NCBI GenBank assembly: GCA_047967505.1
Contig: CM106540.1
Origin: Dipteris shenzhenensis
Taxonomy: Eukaryota; Polypodiophyta; Polypodiopsida; Gleicheniales
Length of the DNA stretch: 64,000 nt
Strand: one strand, 5' to 3'
Shown here piece by piece: positions 21,678 through 34,226 of this stretch. A program made the position numbers and the translations under genes. Under the pieces are notes generated by a model that saw only the letters and a list, made by a program, of their open reading frames with translations, made no database searches and was not told where the DNA came from. Each line of letters begins with the position of its first letter. Positions within the stretch are counted from its first letter, which is position 1.

Positions 21678-22232
21678 AACCTTACATTGGATATCCCGAG
21701 GATTACCAAAAAGCAAGCGAGCCAAAAAAAGTGAGCGATAAAAAACAATAAAATATTTATAAATCCCCCATTTCAGTAGCAAAAAATAATAACCTTCTCA
21801 AAACTCCATATGTTTCCTCAAGGCTAGAAGGTTAAACATGCATGTAACTTTAAAACCACTAACACTAATTTCACATCATCCATGAGACAGTTTGTATGTT
21901 TAATTTCCAAGTCATTGTTTGTACCAAAGACAAACCCTACTGCAATCAAGTCCTCTCTTTCCACTAGAGTAATTCAGATCATCAATGCAACCTTCCACAC
22001 AAGTGGGGTGTTTCCAAGGACTTCTTGCATGGATTTAGTCTAGATTCCATGCATATGTAAATGTTAAGCTTTTTTAACTCTGTTCACTCTTGGAACAAAA
22101 CCCATGTTTCTTTGGTACTGCAAAAATATCCTTCCCTAATGATTTATTCTTACCCCCCACTAATCTTACCAATGCAACAAATTGACCACATTCATATTGT
22201 GGTGCATTAAATTTTACTAGATGGTACACAAA
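21678..22232. other. No supported gene
   Basis: A/T-rich spacer between the LTR fragment and the foldback element. Short frames only. Confidence 0.4.
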
Positions 22233-22546
22233 GACATGGTAATCATCTAAAATACACCTTGCCATTTGATTTGATATGTAACATGACCCCGTTTGGACTT
22301 GTAAATCAAAAGATACAGGGATGTGAAAATGTCATCTTTTGGGCCAAAGCAGGGAGCGCGTTCCCTATTTTGGCCGAAAGACAACATTTTCACATCCCTC
22401 TATTTTTGTAAGATGTCAACATTTGATTGTTTTGGCCCAAAAGATGAGTTTTTAACATCCCTACATCTTTTGATTGTCAAATATAAATGGCATAATGTTA
22501 CATATCAAATCAAATGACAAGGCATGATTTAGATGAATATCATGCA
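22233..22546. repeat. Foldback element, about 110-bp inverted repeats
   Basis: The left arm (about 22233-22346) and right arm (about 22431-22546) are inverted repeats. They share CCATTTGATTTGATATGTAA, AATCAAAAGAT, AGGGATGT and TCATCTTTTGGGCCAAA in order. The middle (about 22360-22402) holds a third, inverted copy of the AGGGATGTGAAAATGTC..TTTTGG.CCAAA segment, so a second, smaller hairpin with the left arm is possible. The left arm carries a divergent insert (GACCCCGTTTGGACTTG). The structure fits a MITE/foldback transposon or a small-RNA hairpin precursor. Confidence 0.8.
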
Positions 22547-22719
22547 TTTTTGCATTATCTAAAAAAATTATGTGCATCAGAATATGAATTTTGTGACACG
22601 TAACCACCCTTTTGAATACTTTGTACTTTAAGTAATTATTTTATAAAAAACTTAGATTCTTTCTTTGCTTGCTTGATTTTCCGATGACTTCAACTAATTG
22701 TCGCTCACTTTTTTCGGCT

Positions 22720-23345
22720 TGCTCGCTCTATTAACTACCTCATCTCGGATATCCCCATCCCATCCCTTCCCCATCCTCTATCTACCCCCTTCCCCATCCT
22801 CACTCCGCATCCTTCCTCCTCATATTCAACCTTTCACTCTCTTATCTCGCTTTCCCATCTCATCCTATCCCCATTCCATCCATTTTAGATCCTATATCCA
22901 CACCCTTTCTTATCTCTAAATTCCTTCCACTCTCATGTCCCCTTCCTTTGCCAACTCTAAATTAATTTCCGTCTCATATCTTCTTTCTTCTTCTCTCAAT
23001 ATCCCCTTTCATATTCAGACCTCTCTCCTATATCCTTCATCCATATCCCCATCTCTAAATGTAGTCAATCTTCCCCTTTCATCCTTTATCATATGCCAAT
23101 TATCCTTCTTCCCCATCCTCTATCTCTTTCCCTCTCATATCCCCCCTAGTCCTCATATTTATCCCTCCCCTCTCTTATTCCCCTCCCCCATCGTATATCC
23201 ACCCCCTTTCCCATCTTTAAGTTCCTTCACCTCTCTTTCATTCCCACTCTCATATTGCATTCCTTCCCCCATCCCTCTCTCCATATCTTTCATACCTAGT
23301 GTCATCTATAAATTCAGCCCCTCGTCCCTCTTCCTACCTAGACAA
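22720..23345. repeat. Pyrimidine-rich tract
   Basis: The plus strand is dominated by C and T, with recurring CATATC, CCCCATCC, CTCTCATATC and CCTTCCCC words. Open frames of 73 and 156 codons here are composition artefacts (Ser/Pro/Leu-rich) and are not called. Confidence 0.6.
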
Positions 23346-24012
<667 letters not shown>

Positions 24013-26315
24013 GCACATGCACGTGCATAGACCCACATGCAAAATATCAAATCTAGGGGTATCTTACATGCTTGCTTGTTTACACATGCTATATGAAGTT
24101 TTGATGAGGAGTAGGTCTATATCCCCAGCTCTGATGGAAGGTTGGAAAGTGGCATCAACCATGGTAAGACCTCTCCATCTAACAAAAGGAGCAAAGGAGT
24201 GGTACATTGCATGCAGCCTATGCGAGCCTTTTTGTCCATTCATCTACTTGTTTCAATCCATTGATCATTACGTATGACTCCTTACATGCATGGGTCAAGA
24301 TGTATTGCACAAAAATATAGGGGATTATCATATTCACTTCTCCTCACTTTTTAATTAATTAATTACTCATGCCTCCCCCTTTTAACCTTAACATACTCAA
24401 TTAACCTAAGCTTGCAACTGCATCACCTCGACCTTTGGCCTACCGATGCTTCCCTCCACCTCTTTCCTTCACCTCCCTCCACCTTTAGCCTACCTACACC
24501 TCCCTCCACCTCTCCCTTTTGCCTCCCTTTGCTCTGCCCTCTGACCTGCCTCTCCATTCCTCCACTCACCAGTCTCTCCACTCCACTCTCCATCCCCTTC
24601 ACTCAGACTCACTCAACCTCCCTCTGCCCTCCCTCTCTCAACCTCTCCCCTCCACTCAGCCCTATCCTGCTTCTCTCACTTTGCATCCCCTCTGCTCTCT
24701 CTCTACCTCCCTCTCCCTCAAGTCTACCTCCCCCTCCATCCCCCTCTCTCCCTCATATACTTGCTAAGTAGACATTCTAGATTCTCCATGACCATTCACC
24801 ACCCTTGCGCATTCGAGAACCTTCTGGATGAGCATTTGTCACCCTCGCTTACGTTAACCAAACACTTATATTGATTTATTTGTTTGCTACCCTCACTTGT
24901 GTTTATCAAACACTCACTCCCCGTCGTGACACAAATTAATTAGTTTTCCCCAAATTCAATTTGAAGGTACCTATTCATATTGTAGTAAACAAGAAGTTAC
25001 CTAGTTTACCCAATGATAGCTCCCTGCAAGGAAGATGGAATTTCCTTTTGGAGGTCCAAGTGATTGCTATTAGGCCATGTTTCATATGAGAAGGGAAACA
25101 AGTTTTGTGGCTTTTGCCCTTGCAATCAATGTTTTGGCAATGATTACATGATGGCCAATAAGCCAATGACTTGGTGCCAACGATTGAAAGCTTTCAAATC
25201 AAGCATACATTTGTTTAAGACAAATCAGAGGAGGTAACATTATTTAAAACTAGACTTTACAATAGACCATGAGGTGGTGATAAATGCTAGGTGTTTCTTG
25301 CAAAGCACACCAAGTAGGAAGGAAGATGTGTTAGGTAATTATACGCTAGAGAAAAATGTCAACTATGTAAAAACTCTACATGAATATTTTAAAGCTAAGG
25401 AAAATTCATGAAGAAATAAAGAGCATAACTTGGTGGATGATTGATGGACCTTTCTAGAATAAGTATGTTACCAAGAGACTTAAGAAATTACTTGAAGGAT
25501 GGTAGCCTAATGGCAATAAACATACTGCAAGATTAACTCATGAACTAATGAAAATGGAAAGCATATCTTGGGGCAAGCAAATGATCATTTGGCCACATAA
25601 AGGGTATTCATGGAGGAAATAGATTGGAAAAAGTGCTCATCAAAAAATTTGGCAAGGAAAGCCCAAACAATATTTTGCTTACTCATTGTGAATTCAAGAG
25701 GGTGAGCTTAAGGTGAGTGACTATGTAGTTTCTGGTGGTGACTCATGTTTCATGGGGATCTTGTAGGAATGCCGATGGAGTACTCCTCCAAGATACTTTG
25801 GGTTGAGAGAAATGCATGCAAATGCCATCCACTAGTGTCACTCTAGCAACTCCCAGCTTGTTGCGATCGTGAATCCATAAGCAAAAGAAGAGGGAGGGGA
25901 GAAGGAATTAGAGAAGGGAGAGGAGGATAAGAAGCGAAAAGAAGAGAAGAGAACATGGCATTCACAAAAGGCACTATGAGGAAACAAGAGACAACTCCAA
26001 AGAGGAGGAGGAGAGCTTGTATTCCAATGTGTGCAACCAACAAGTAAAGACCCAAGTCAACCATTTGGCCTTTTATACATGCCACATTTTGAAGGGAAGG
26101 GCCAACTCTATTCCATTTCCACTACTCTCTTTCCTCATTCTTTACAATCATCTTGGTCCCATATGGCTCCAAGGCATAATCCTTGCTTTATGGACTTGCC
26201 ACTATCCATCAAATGACATCACCAACTGTTTTATTGAGCCCAAGTTGCTTCTAAGAAAATTGCTAGTGAAAATAATTTGTTGTTCTCATTAGAAGGTTCT
26301 TGTGTGACTTCCAAT
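24013..26315. other. Gene-poor spacer with a second pyrimidine-rich tract
   Basis: 24430-24760 is C/T-rich (CCTCCCTCCACCTC words) with artefactual Ser/Pro/Leu frames. 25200-25800 and 25830-26300 have only short frames without motifs. GGTTCTTGTGTGACTTCC near 26295-26312 belongs to the repeated GGTTCTTGTG words that continue beyond the LTR element at 28.5-28.9 kb. Confidence 0.4.
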
Positions 26316-26605
26316 TGTTGGAACACTGAAAGGAAAGAGTAGAGTGGACACAAAATCACAATACTTGCATATTGGAATGAAGAAGAAAGAGGTCCTTAAG
26401 TAGGCACCTCATACAAGGTCACTGACATCACTGATGACCTCAAAGCTCCACAATCATCTCCTCAATCTACTCCTAGATTCACTCAATCATCCTATGTGGC
26501 TTTTCCACCACCTAACTGTGCTTGTGGGCACCTAACTGTGCCTCTAGCACTCACACATAGAAACATAAGGTGTGCCTGAGGCATACACCTTGAGATATCC
26601 CAACA
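26316..26605 (-). repeat. 3' LTR of the non-autonomous element
   Basis: Left copy of the 290-bp LTR, downstream in element orientation. It differs from 28168-28457 only at CACAATACTT versus CAGAATACTT and at ATCTACTCC versus ATCTGCTCC. Confidence 0.95.
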
Positions 26606-26979
26606 AACCCCCCCTCAAGGGAATGCCTCAGGCTATGTCAAGGATACATCTAGTCTCATAGTTTCTCATGCCATCTCATGGTGGTCAAGGATAAATCTAT
26701 GGCTAGGTTCTCATGCTAGCAAGGGTTCCCTTGGGTGTAAGGTAAACAGAAAGGGATACAAACAGACCTTCCAATGGTTATCTCCCCTACATGTACATGC
26801 ACACAATGTCTGTGGGAGGTACCATGGAACAAAACATACACATGGCCTACATCATAAGGTGACCAGAGGTGTTTACAAAATACACAAAACACAATAGTTT
26901 ATTTTCATTCATTTTGGAGGACTATCCAGGCTGAGTACCTTGACATAAAAGAGAGATCTGGAGCATACATAGAGATGAT

Positions 26980-27381
26980 TTAAAATGCATAATCTTCATG
27001 GGATGCCTCATCTTGTGGAGGCAAAATATCCATGTCAAGGCAAGGTCTTACCACATGGGCAGTGTCTAGTGCCTTATAAGATGGTACTATGATAGAACAA
27101 GTGGATCTGAAAGTCATATCCTTCAAGAGAACAATTATCTTGTCATCTCCATAGTTGTGTAGAGAAGCATATCTTAGGTATCTGACCTTCATCTTTTTCT
27201 TGTACTTGGAGTCAAATAAAAGTGCCATGAGAGGGTAGATCTCTGAAGTTGCTTCCTTTTTGGCAACCATTGTTTTGGCAATCTTCAACAAGGAAGTCAG
27301 GTTGGCATTTTCATCCTTTGTAGCATAACAAGACATTGCTTTATGTTTTGGCTTTTCACATATTTGGCATAAGCAAGCCAT
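26980..27381 (-). CDS. 133-aa ORF with gag-like zinc knuckle, otherwise unknown
   Basis: This is the only sizeable open frame inside the young non-autonomous LTR element, on the element's sense strand. Residues 6-19 read CQICEKPKHKAMSC, a CX2CX4HX4C knuckle, although without the usual Gly. The rest, including KKEATSEIYPLMALLFDSK and IIVLLKDMTFRSTC, matches no family I know. It might be a degenerate gag C-terminus, a captured host exon or a novel packaging-related protein. The frame is also open upstream to a TAA about 14 codons before the Met, so the start is not certain. Expression is not shown. Confidence 0.45.
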   Translation of the reverse strand: MACLCQICEKPKHKAMSCYATKDENANLTSLLKIAKTMVAKKEATSEIYPLMALLFDSKYKKKMKVRYLRYASLHNYGDDKIIVLLKDMTFRSTCSIIVPSYKALDTAHVVRPCLDMDILPPQDEASHEDYAF

Positions 27382-28155
27382 GAGAGGCTCTAACCCAAGT
27401 ATTGGGTAGTGTCTTCTCTCTTACAGGTGAAATATGAGCAATAAAAGGTAATCTTTTCAAAGAGTAACAATCTTGAAATGCAAGATGTCTAAGCAAGAAA
27501 TGACCAAGTAGATGCTAGAAAAATGAGCATAGCAGACTGAAAATAAATCTTGGTCAAACTATCAGTCAAACTTTGACTGTCCAAGGTCAAACTTAGACTT
27601 GCATAGTCAAGCTTTCATGGCCAAAGAGGCAACTCAGAAATCTGCTTCAAATCGTTATGTAAAGGTCGGAATTCAGAGGGCTTTTGTACTGAAGAGAAAG
27701 GTAAATAGGTAGAGCTTCTCCCTCAAAAAGGAATTGCGCAGAAAACGGCCACGTCGCCCAGCATTGTAGAGGAAATATGGACTGGTTTTTCATCGAAAAC
27801 TACTCGAATACTGCTCCAAAAGAGCTCAAACTTGTTGAGCAGGGAGGTCGTGATGTCGCCCAGCTCCCTTTAAGAGGAAATCGACAATGTAGCTCTCCAC
27901 AGTGAGAACCAGGAAAAAAATCGTCACGGATTCCTGAGACAATGCCGCCCAGAAGATGGCGAGATAAGTCGTGTAGCTTGTTCTGCAGATTCGCCCTGCC
28001 CTTGGGAAGACTCTCCTGAAGGATGAGATGCTGAGAATGCAGGTTTGAAGAGAACTTGCACTTCCAAAATCGATTTTGGAAGGGAAGGTGGAAGATGGAG
28101 GTGAAGAAGAAGATGATGATGTGGCACCTAACTAGGGCTCAAGGAGGATCAAATG

Positions 28156-28167
28156 GCTTTGATACCA
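28156..28167 (-). other. Primer-binding site of the non-autonomous element
   Basis: On the minus strand TGGTATCAAAGC abuts the 5' LTR with no spacer. It is one base different from the standard initiator tRNA-Met complement TGGTATCAGAGC. Confidence 0.85.
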
Positions 28168-28457
28168 TGTTGGAACACTGAAAGGAAAGAGTAGAGTGGA
28201 CACAAAATCAGAATACTTGCATATTGGAATGAAGAAGAAAGAGGTCCTTAAGTAGGCACCTCATACAAGGTCACTGACATCACTGATGACCTCAAAGCTC
28301 CACAATCATCTCCTCAATCTGCTCCTAGATTCACTCAATCATCCTATGTGGCTTTTCCACCACCTAACTGTGCTTGTGGGCACCTAACTGTGCCTCTAGC
28401 ACTCACACATAGAAACATAAGGTGTGCCTGAGGCATACACCTTGAGATATCCCAACA
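28168..28457 (-). repeat. 5' LTR of the non-autonomous element
   Basis: Right copy of the 290-bp LTR, upstream in element orientation. It is followed outside by the CCAAT target duplication. Confidence 0.95.
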
Positions 28458-28554
28458 CCAATATGTCTAGCATGGTTGGTGTGACAGGTGTAGCTATCAC
28501 AAGCTTGATGCCAAATTTCTTACTAAGGAAAGCTCTTGTGTAGCTTCCAAATTA

Positions 28555-28860
28555 GATTTCATTCTTTTCATGGAGGTTCTTGTGCTACTATCTCTTTTTT
28601 GAAGATAGATTCTTGTGCATCTGCCATTTGCCTTGAAGATGATGTCATGAATTCAAAGGCATTTCAGTGGACTGGTGGTCAAGTAGGTTCTTGCGAGTAG
28701 GTTCTTGTGTGACTATGTGATAGGAGGTAGAGGATATCCTTGGTGCATGATCCTCCTTTATTGGTTCTTTAACCTTGTCCTTGAGAATAGGTTCTTGTGG
28801 TTCTACCTTTTCCTACCTTTTCTAAGGTAGGTTCTTGTGATTCTGCTCTCCAATCTTTGC
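28555..28860. repeat. Scattered GGTTCTTGTG repeats
   Basis: At least six copies of (A/T)GGTTCTTG(T/C)G or AGATTCTTGTG occur at irregular 20-80 bp spacing, for example after 28565, 28605, 28685, 28698, 28790 and 28826. A further copy lies at about 26294, on the far side of the LTR element. So the array existed before that insertion. It looks like the decayed remains of a short tandem repeat. Confidence 0.6.
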
Positions 28861-28975
28861 CTTGATTTTTCATAATCAATAGGCCCAAATTTGGTGTTTG
28901 CCTCTCTTCTATTGATGATGACGATTTAGAGGATTGGGCCTCCATTCTTTCTTCTCCTATTTATCGAGCACATTG

Positions 28976-30091
28976 TTATTGTTGTTGGAAAATGATGGGG
29001 GTGATCTTATTGCATGTAGTACCTTTGGGACCCAAATATAAGTGTTTCCAAGGTAATAGCTCTAGGTGTGGGAACCCAATGGTATTGTACCTTCCTTGTT
29101 GGATGGCATCATTTTGCTCTTTGATGTGCAGGTTTTTTGTTTCCATATTGGGGTGGCTTTTGATGTCAAGGTTTGTTGGAACCCAAATGTATGAATCATC
29201 TTCAAAGTACCCTTGGGCCTCTAGTAGATTTTTTTGGGACCACACTTGCTTAGTTGCTCTTCTCTTCGTTTTGGTTGGTGGTGAGGTACTTGATGTTGAT
29301 GCTTGAATGTTGGGCCAATTGGTAGTGCTTGGCACATCTTGATGGCACTAAAAAACCCTTTGCGAGTGTCTTGAATCTAGCTTTTACCAAGAATTGTGGC
29401 TTCCATTAAGGTACCATAAGAGTTACAAAAAACTTGCAAGGCACAACATGATTATCCATTGAAACATTCATCATTAAAGAACCCACAACCTTAATTGAGG
29501 TACCTCCTATGGATTGAATTTTAGAATCACAAATTGAAGGAGTACCTGGCCGAGATGTTTTAATGTTTCCTAGGATATGGTGTTGTTGTTTGCTCAAACA
29601 TCCAACAAGGCCCATATTTGGCATGTTTTCTTGAATATCCAACAAGGCCTATATTTGGCATGTTGCACCTGTTGATGCTAGCTCTACCCAAATTTGAGAT
29701 GGAGTAATATCTGTCTCCTTAGTATCAATGGGATTAGGTAGTGCCACTATTATGGTATAAAAAGTCATAATGGTGGTAGGTTTATCATTATCAATGTCCA
29801 TAAATTGGGTTCTGTTAACAATTGGTGGATCTATTGCAGCTAGTCTATGTATCCAATTTATTAAGTGTCCAAACTCTAGTAAAGGAGCACACCAAGAGTC
29901 TTTAGGACTCTTCTCATTTTCTTCTTTCTTTTAAGCATTGAATACATTTACCGATGCCAACCTATTGGTGGTGTCAAATTTAGCTGCAAATAGATTCCCG
30001 ACATAGGGTGAGCCTTCCAAGTTTGGACATCCACCCTCATGACTTGCTCATTCTTAAATATATTCTATTTGAGATTCGGTCATGGACCAAT
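28976..30091 (-). pseudogene. Gypsy-like host element, downstream part
   Basis: Minus-strand frames at 28976-29335 (KRRATKQVWSQKNLLEAQGY) and 29406-29645 (SIKVVGSLMMNVSMDNHVV) have retroelement-like composition but no catalytic motif I can name. From 30091 down to about 30040 the frame GLVHDRISNRIYLRMS continues the retropepsin ORF that ends at 35976, once the Copia insertion (30092-35975) and one CCAAT are removed. So this stretch is part of the same older minus-strand element. A 38-bp word (ATCCAACAAGGCC.ATATTTGGCATG) is doubled at 29598-29664. Confidence 0.5.
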
Positions 30092-30265
30092 TGAGATATC
30101 TCAACAACGGAAGCAGAACGGAAGAAGGTGAGAGAGAGGGAGAGCCAAAAGAGAGAGCCACACAAGTTTTTGTGGGTTCAGAGCACTTCTATGTCATCCA
30201 TATATATATGTGCTTAAGTATTGTACGTAACTGGGGTGCAAGTACAATGGCCTTTAACCCCCACA
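30092..30265 (-). repeat. 3' LTR of nested Copia
   Basis: 174-bp copy on the left side. It lacks a few bases present in the right copy (near CAAAACACCCTAATC). Confidence 0.9.
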
Positions 30266-30342
30266 ACCTCCCACTTAAAGGCCAATGTGCCTTTAAGGGA
30301 GAACATCTAATGAGCATACTATCCAATGCCGATCAATACATG

Positions 30343-33300
30343 TCAATACTCAAACCGCTGACTAAGTAGACTCTTCGCTAGCATATCTGGTAGGTTATCA
30401 TCTGTATGAACCTTGACAACCTCTATGCGCTTGTCCTCAAGTACCTCCCTGATGAAATAGTACATGACCTCAATTTGTTTGGTCTTTGCATGAAAGACCA
30501 GATTCTGTGCGAGCTGAATAGCACTCATGGAATCACTATGCAATGTCGGTACACTTGTATGAATCCCCAAGTCTCCCACTAGCCGATCAAGCCATATAGC
30601 CTCCTTGCAACTCTCTGTGGCTGCAACATACTCAGCCTCTATGGTAGATAAAGCAACGCACTTCTATGCATGAGACATCCACGACATTGCACCACCTCCA
30701 AAGGTGAACACATAACCAGAAGTGGATCTCCTGCTATCCACATGCCCTGCATAGTCTAAATATGTGTACCCAAGTACACACATCTCTCCTCTACCAAAGT
30801 AGATACATATCTCCTTGGTACCCTTCATGTACCTCATGATGCACTTAACTACCTCCCAATGGCTCTTTCCTTGATTAGGCATATATTGGCTAACAACTCC
30901 CACTGCAAATGCAATGTCATGTAGCTATCATAGCATACAAAAGACTCCCAACTATGCTGATGCATAAGGAACCTTGGCCATCATGGCCCTCTCCTCATCT
31001 AATTTGGGACTATCTGCCTGACTCAGTTTCACATATGGAGGCAACATAGTAGTTACTTCCTTCCCCCCCTCCATATTGAAACGCTGCGACACTTTTGTAA
31101 CATACTCCTTTTGTGAAAGCCAAAGGAGTTACCTATTCTAGTCACGTGTGATGTGCATACCAAGAATATGACATGCAGGTCCCAAATCCTTCATGTCAAA
31201 GGCCTCATGCAACTTAGCCTTCAATTCATCTAGCTCATAAGTGTTCTTGCTAGCCAATAGCATATCATCCACATAAAGTGCTAGGAGTATTAGGCTATTA
31301 TCCTTAACCCTTTTAGTGTAGAGGCAGTGATCAATCTCACTTCTTCTAAAACCTTGGGACCAAATGAAAGCATCAAAATTCTCATACCATTCTCTAGGCA
31401 CTTCCTTAAGTCGATATAGACTCTTTTTTATCTTGCAAACCAAATGCTTTTTGCCCTTTTCTTCAAATCCTTCTAGTTGTACCATGTAAATTTCCTCATG
31501 CAGATCTCCATAGAAGAAAGTTGTCTTGACATCCATCTACATAAGCTCCATATCCTCTACTATCATAAGTCCAAGTACACATCTAAGTGTGGTCATCTTC
31601 ACAACTAAAAAGAAGATCTCATCAAAGTCCACACACTTGCCTTGCTTGAACCCTTTAGAAACCAAATGGGCCTTGTACTTAGGCACATCATCACCTGTGA
31701 TGTTCATCTTGTAGACCCATTTACATGGTAATGCATTCTTTCCATGTGGCAAATAAACCAAGTCCCAAGTCTTATTCTTCATGAGTGAATTCATCTCTGA
31801 TTGCATAGCATACTCCCACTTGTGCTAATCCTTGTGCATCATAGCCTCCCTATGGCAAGAAGGCTCCCCACAATCGGTAAGCATCACATAGTCTGCCCTT
31901 GAAACAAATCTCTCAGGCGGTCTAGACACTCTAGCTAACCTTCTCAAGGGCATTTCAGCTTGTTGTCCCACTTGTATATCAGCCACAATTGGCTCATCAT
32001 TTCCACCAATAGATGATCCATCATTTGCCCTTGATTGTGTACCTAGTGGCACCATTTCCTACACATTCGATGCATGGATAGCTTGTAGTCTATCTACATA
32101 TGTGGGTGGATTCACATCCTGCAAAGTGCCATTCTCCTCATTTCCACATCCCTCATGGGTTTCTTATGCATCTTCTTCTCATTGAAGACCACATCATGGC
32201 TTCGTATGATCTTCTTGCTTTTGGATCCCAGAGATGATAGCCCATCTCTCCACTTTCACCATAACCTAAAAGATGAATTTCCTAGACTTAGGATCTAGCT
32301 TCTTTCAAAGCTCTTTTGGCACATGTGCATCTGCCTCACACCCAAATATATGCAAATGAGAGTAAGAGGGCTTCCTGCCACTCCATGCCTCTTTAGGAAT
32401 ATCACCATCCAAACTGTTACTAGGTGATGTATTGATCACATGCACTACAATCTTCATTCCCTCAGCCAAAAACCACCAAAAAGACTTGCATTGGAAAGCA
32501 TACATTGCAACCTTTCTTGAATGGTGTGGTTCATCTGTTCTGATGCTGGATTTTTCTCTGGAGTACGAGGGGATGTGAGCTCCCTCTTGATCCCATGTGT
32601 ATCACAAAAATGCTGAAAGTCATGAGAGATAACATCATCAATAAATGTCACATAGTATTCAGCCCCACCTAATGACCATGTAGGCATGAGACCACATATG
32701 TCTGAATGCACCAAATCAAGCCTTTCAAGTCCTTTCTCTCCCCTTATTTTATGGGCTGATTTAGTCTGCTTCCCATAGAGACAGTGCTCACAAAATTCAA
32801 AGTCAGAAAAGCTCAAATGTGGTACATAACCCAAATGCATAAGAGTTTCATTCCATTCTGGCTTATATACCCCAACTGGCAATGCCACAAAAAGTACTTG
32901 GTTGCTTGGTTATTGCAACAACATGATCAGACACCCCTGGTACTTGTAAGGAATACCATGTCCCACACTTGGCACCTCTTGCCAAAACCATAGAGCTCTT
33001 CTAAATTTTCCAACTCTGAAAACCAAAGGTGGTGTGAAAACCAGCATGATCTAGTTGACCTGTTGAAATAAGACTCTTGGTTAGTTTAGGCACATGTCTT
33101 ATATTTTTCAAAACAAATGCAGACCCATTCGCAAAAGAAAACTTTACGTCACCTACTCCCACTATGTCACATGCATAGTCATTTCCAAGATGCACACAAC
33201 CTGTCTTTCCACTGTCATAAGTGGAGAACCATTCCCTATGGGGAGTAACATGGAATGAAGCACCAGAATCCAAAATCCAATCCTGGGAATATGCATCATT

Positions 33301-34226
33301 TGAAGTGGTAAGCAAGTGTGTAGGTAGACTAGACATGAAGAGAATGTCATTGTCACTATTATCAGTGACTGCATTAATCTCCTCGATCTTAATTTTTCCT
33401 TTACCCTCCCTTGGACTTTCTTCCTTCTTATTTGCACCCCAATTTGCATTCTTTTTCTTATACTTTTGCTCTCTTTTCAGCTTGTAGAAATCCTTTTCAT
33501 GTGGCCCTTCTTGCCACAATGGTAACACTTAATGTTCCATGCCCTAGATTTGCTACGAGACTTCCCTCTTTCTTGGGACTTCCCCCTAAATTGTGATCTT
33601 CCTCTTTGCACATTTAAGGCTGCATCCAACTTGTTGCCATCCATAGAACTCCATCTAGTCTCCTCGGCCAACAAGCTACCCCCACAACATCATCAAACTT
33701 CAGTCCTCCACCAAGTGCAGAGTTACTGATAGCTGTATGGAAGGTATCCCATGAGGATGGCAATGAACATAAGAGAAATATTGCCTTAGTCTCCGCATCA
33801 AAATTCATCCTCTGAGTCTGAAGCTGGCTGCAAATAATATTGAATTCATTCAAGTGAAAATCAATGGAGAACCCTTCCTTCATCTATAGCTCAAACAGCC
33901 CTTTCATGAGGTAAACTTTATTAGAAGCAGTTTCCTTCTCATAAGTGGTACATAATTTATTCCACAAATCTTTCGTAGTCTAATCATTTACTACTATGAA
34001 ATTGACTCTGCAAGATGAATTCTAACAATAGAGTTTGCTAATGCATCCAACTCATTCTAATCATCCTCAGACATATGTGTAGGCTTAGCTTCAATCCTTG
34101 TTAAGGGTTTAATCTGCTTCTTTTCAATAAGCGCATCCCTTATCTGTTCTTTCCACAAAGAAAAGTTTGGCCCATCAAACTTTTTGATATCGAAAACTCC
34201 TTTTCAGACATGGAAGAGGATGTCAT
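30343..34226 (-). pseudogene. Copia gag-pol polyprotein, decayed
   Basis: In minus-strand order: gag from about 34226 (KFDGPNFSLWKEQIRDALI, FSIDFHLNEFNIICSQL) and a knuckle KCYHCGKKGHMK, split by a frameshift at about 33500-33530. Then protease WILDSGASFHVT (about 33250), pre-integrase FEFCEHCLYGKQ and integrase LVHSDICGLMP..YYVTFIDD. The integrase jumps to HDFQHFCDTHGIKRELTSPRTPEKN, so the core with the second Asp has been deleted. Reverse transcriptase follows (LPCKWVYKMN, MDVKTTFFYGDLHEEIYM, YRLKEVPREWY, LYVDDMLLAS), then RNase H (GYTYLDYAGHVDSRRSTSGY, LHSDSMSAIQLAQN). Numerous stops and frame changes. Gene order PR-INT-RT-RH defines Ty1/copia. Confidence 0.9.

Larger units (their letters stand above)
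26316..28457 (-). mobile_element. Young non-autonomous LTR retrotransposon
   Basis: A complete 2142-bp element: 290-bp LTRs at 26316-26605 and 28168-28457, both TGTTGG...CCAACA, differing at only 2 positions (about 99.3% identical). The flanks are CCAAT at 26311-26315 and CCAAT at 28458-28462, a perfect 5-bp target-site duplication. Orientation is minus: the primer-binding site TGGTATCAAAGC (complement of 28156-28167) abuts the 5' LTR, and the polypurine tract TTGAGGGGGGGTT (complement of 26606-26618) abuts the 3' LTR. The 1562-bp interior lacks protease, integrase and reverse transcriptase, so it must be mobilised by another element. It carries one 133-codon ORF (26980-27381). Confidence 0.93.

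Noticed and set aside
24412-24771. A 119-codon Ser/Pro/Leu ORF
   Set aside because: Lies wholly in a C/T-rich tract; no domain, and other frames are open too.
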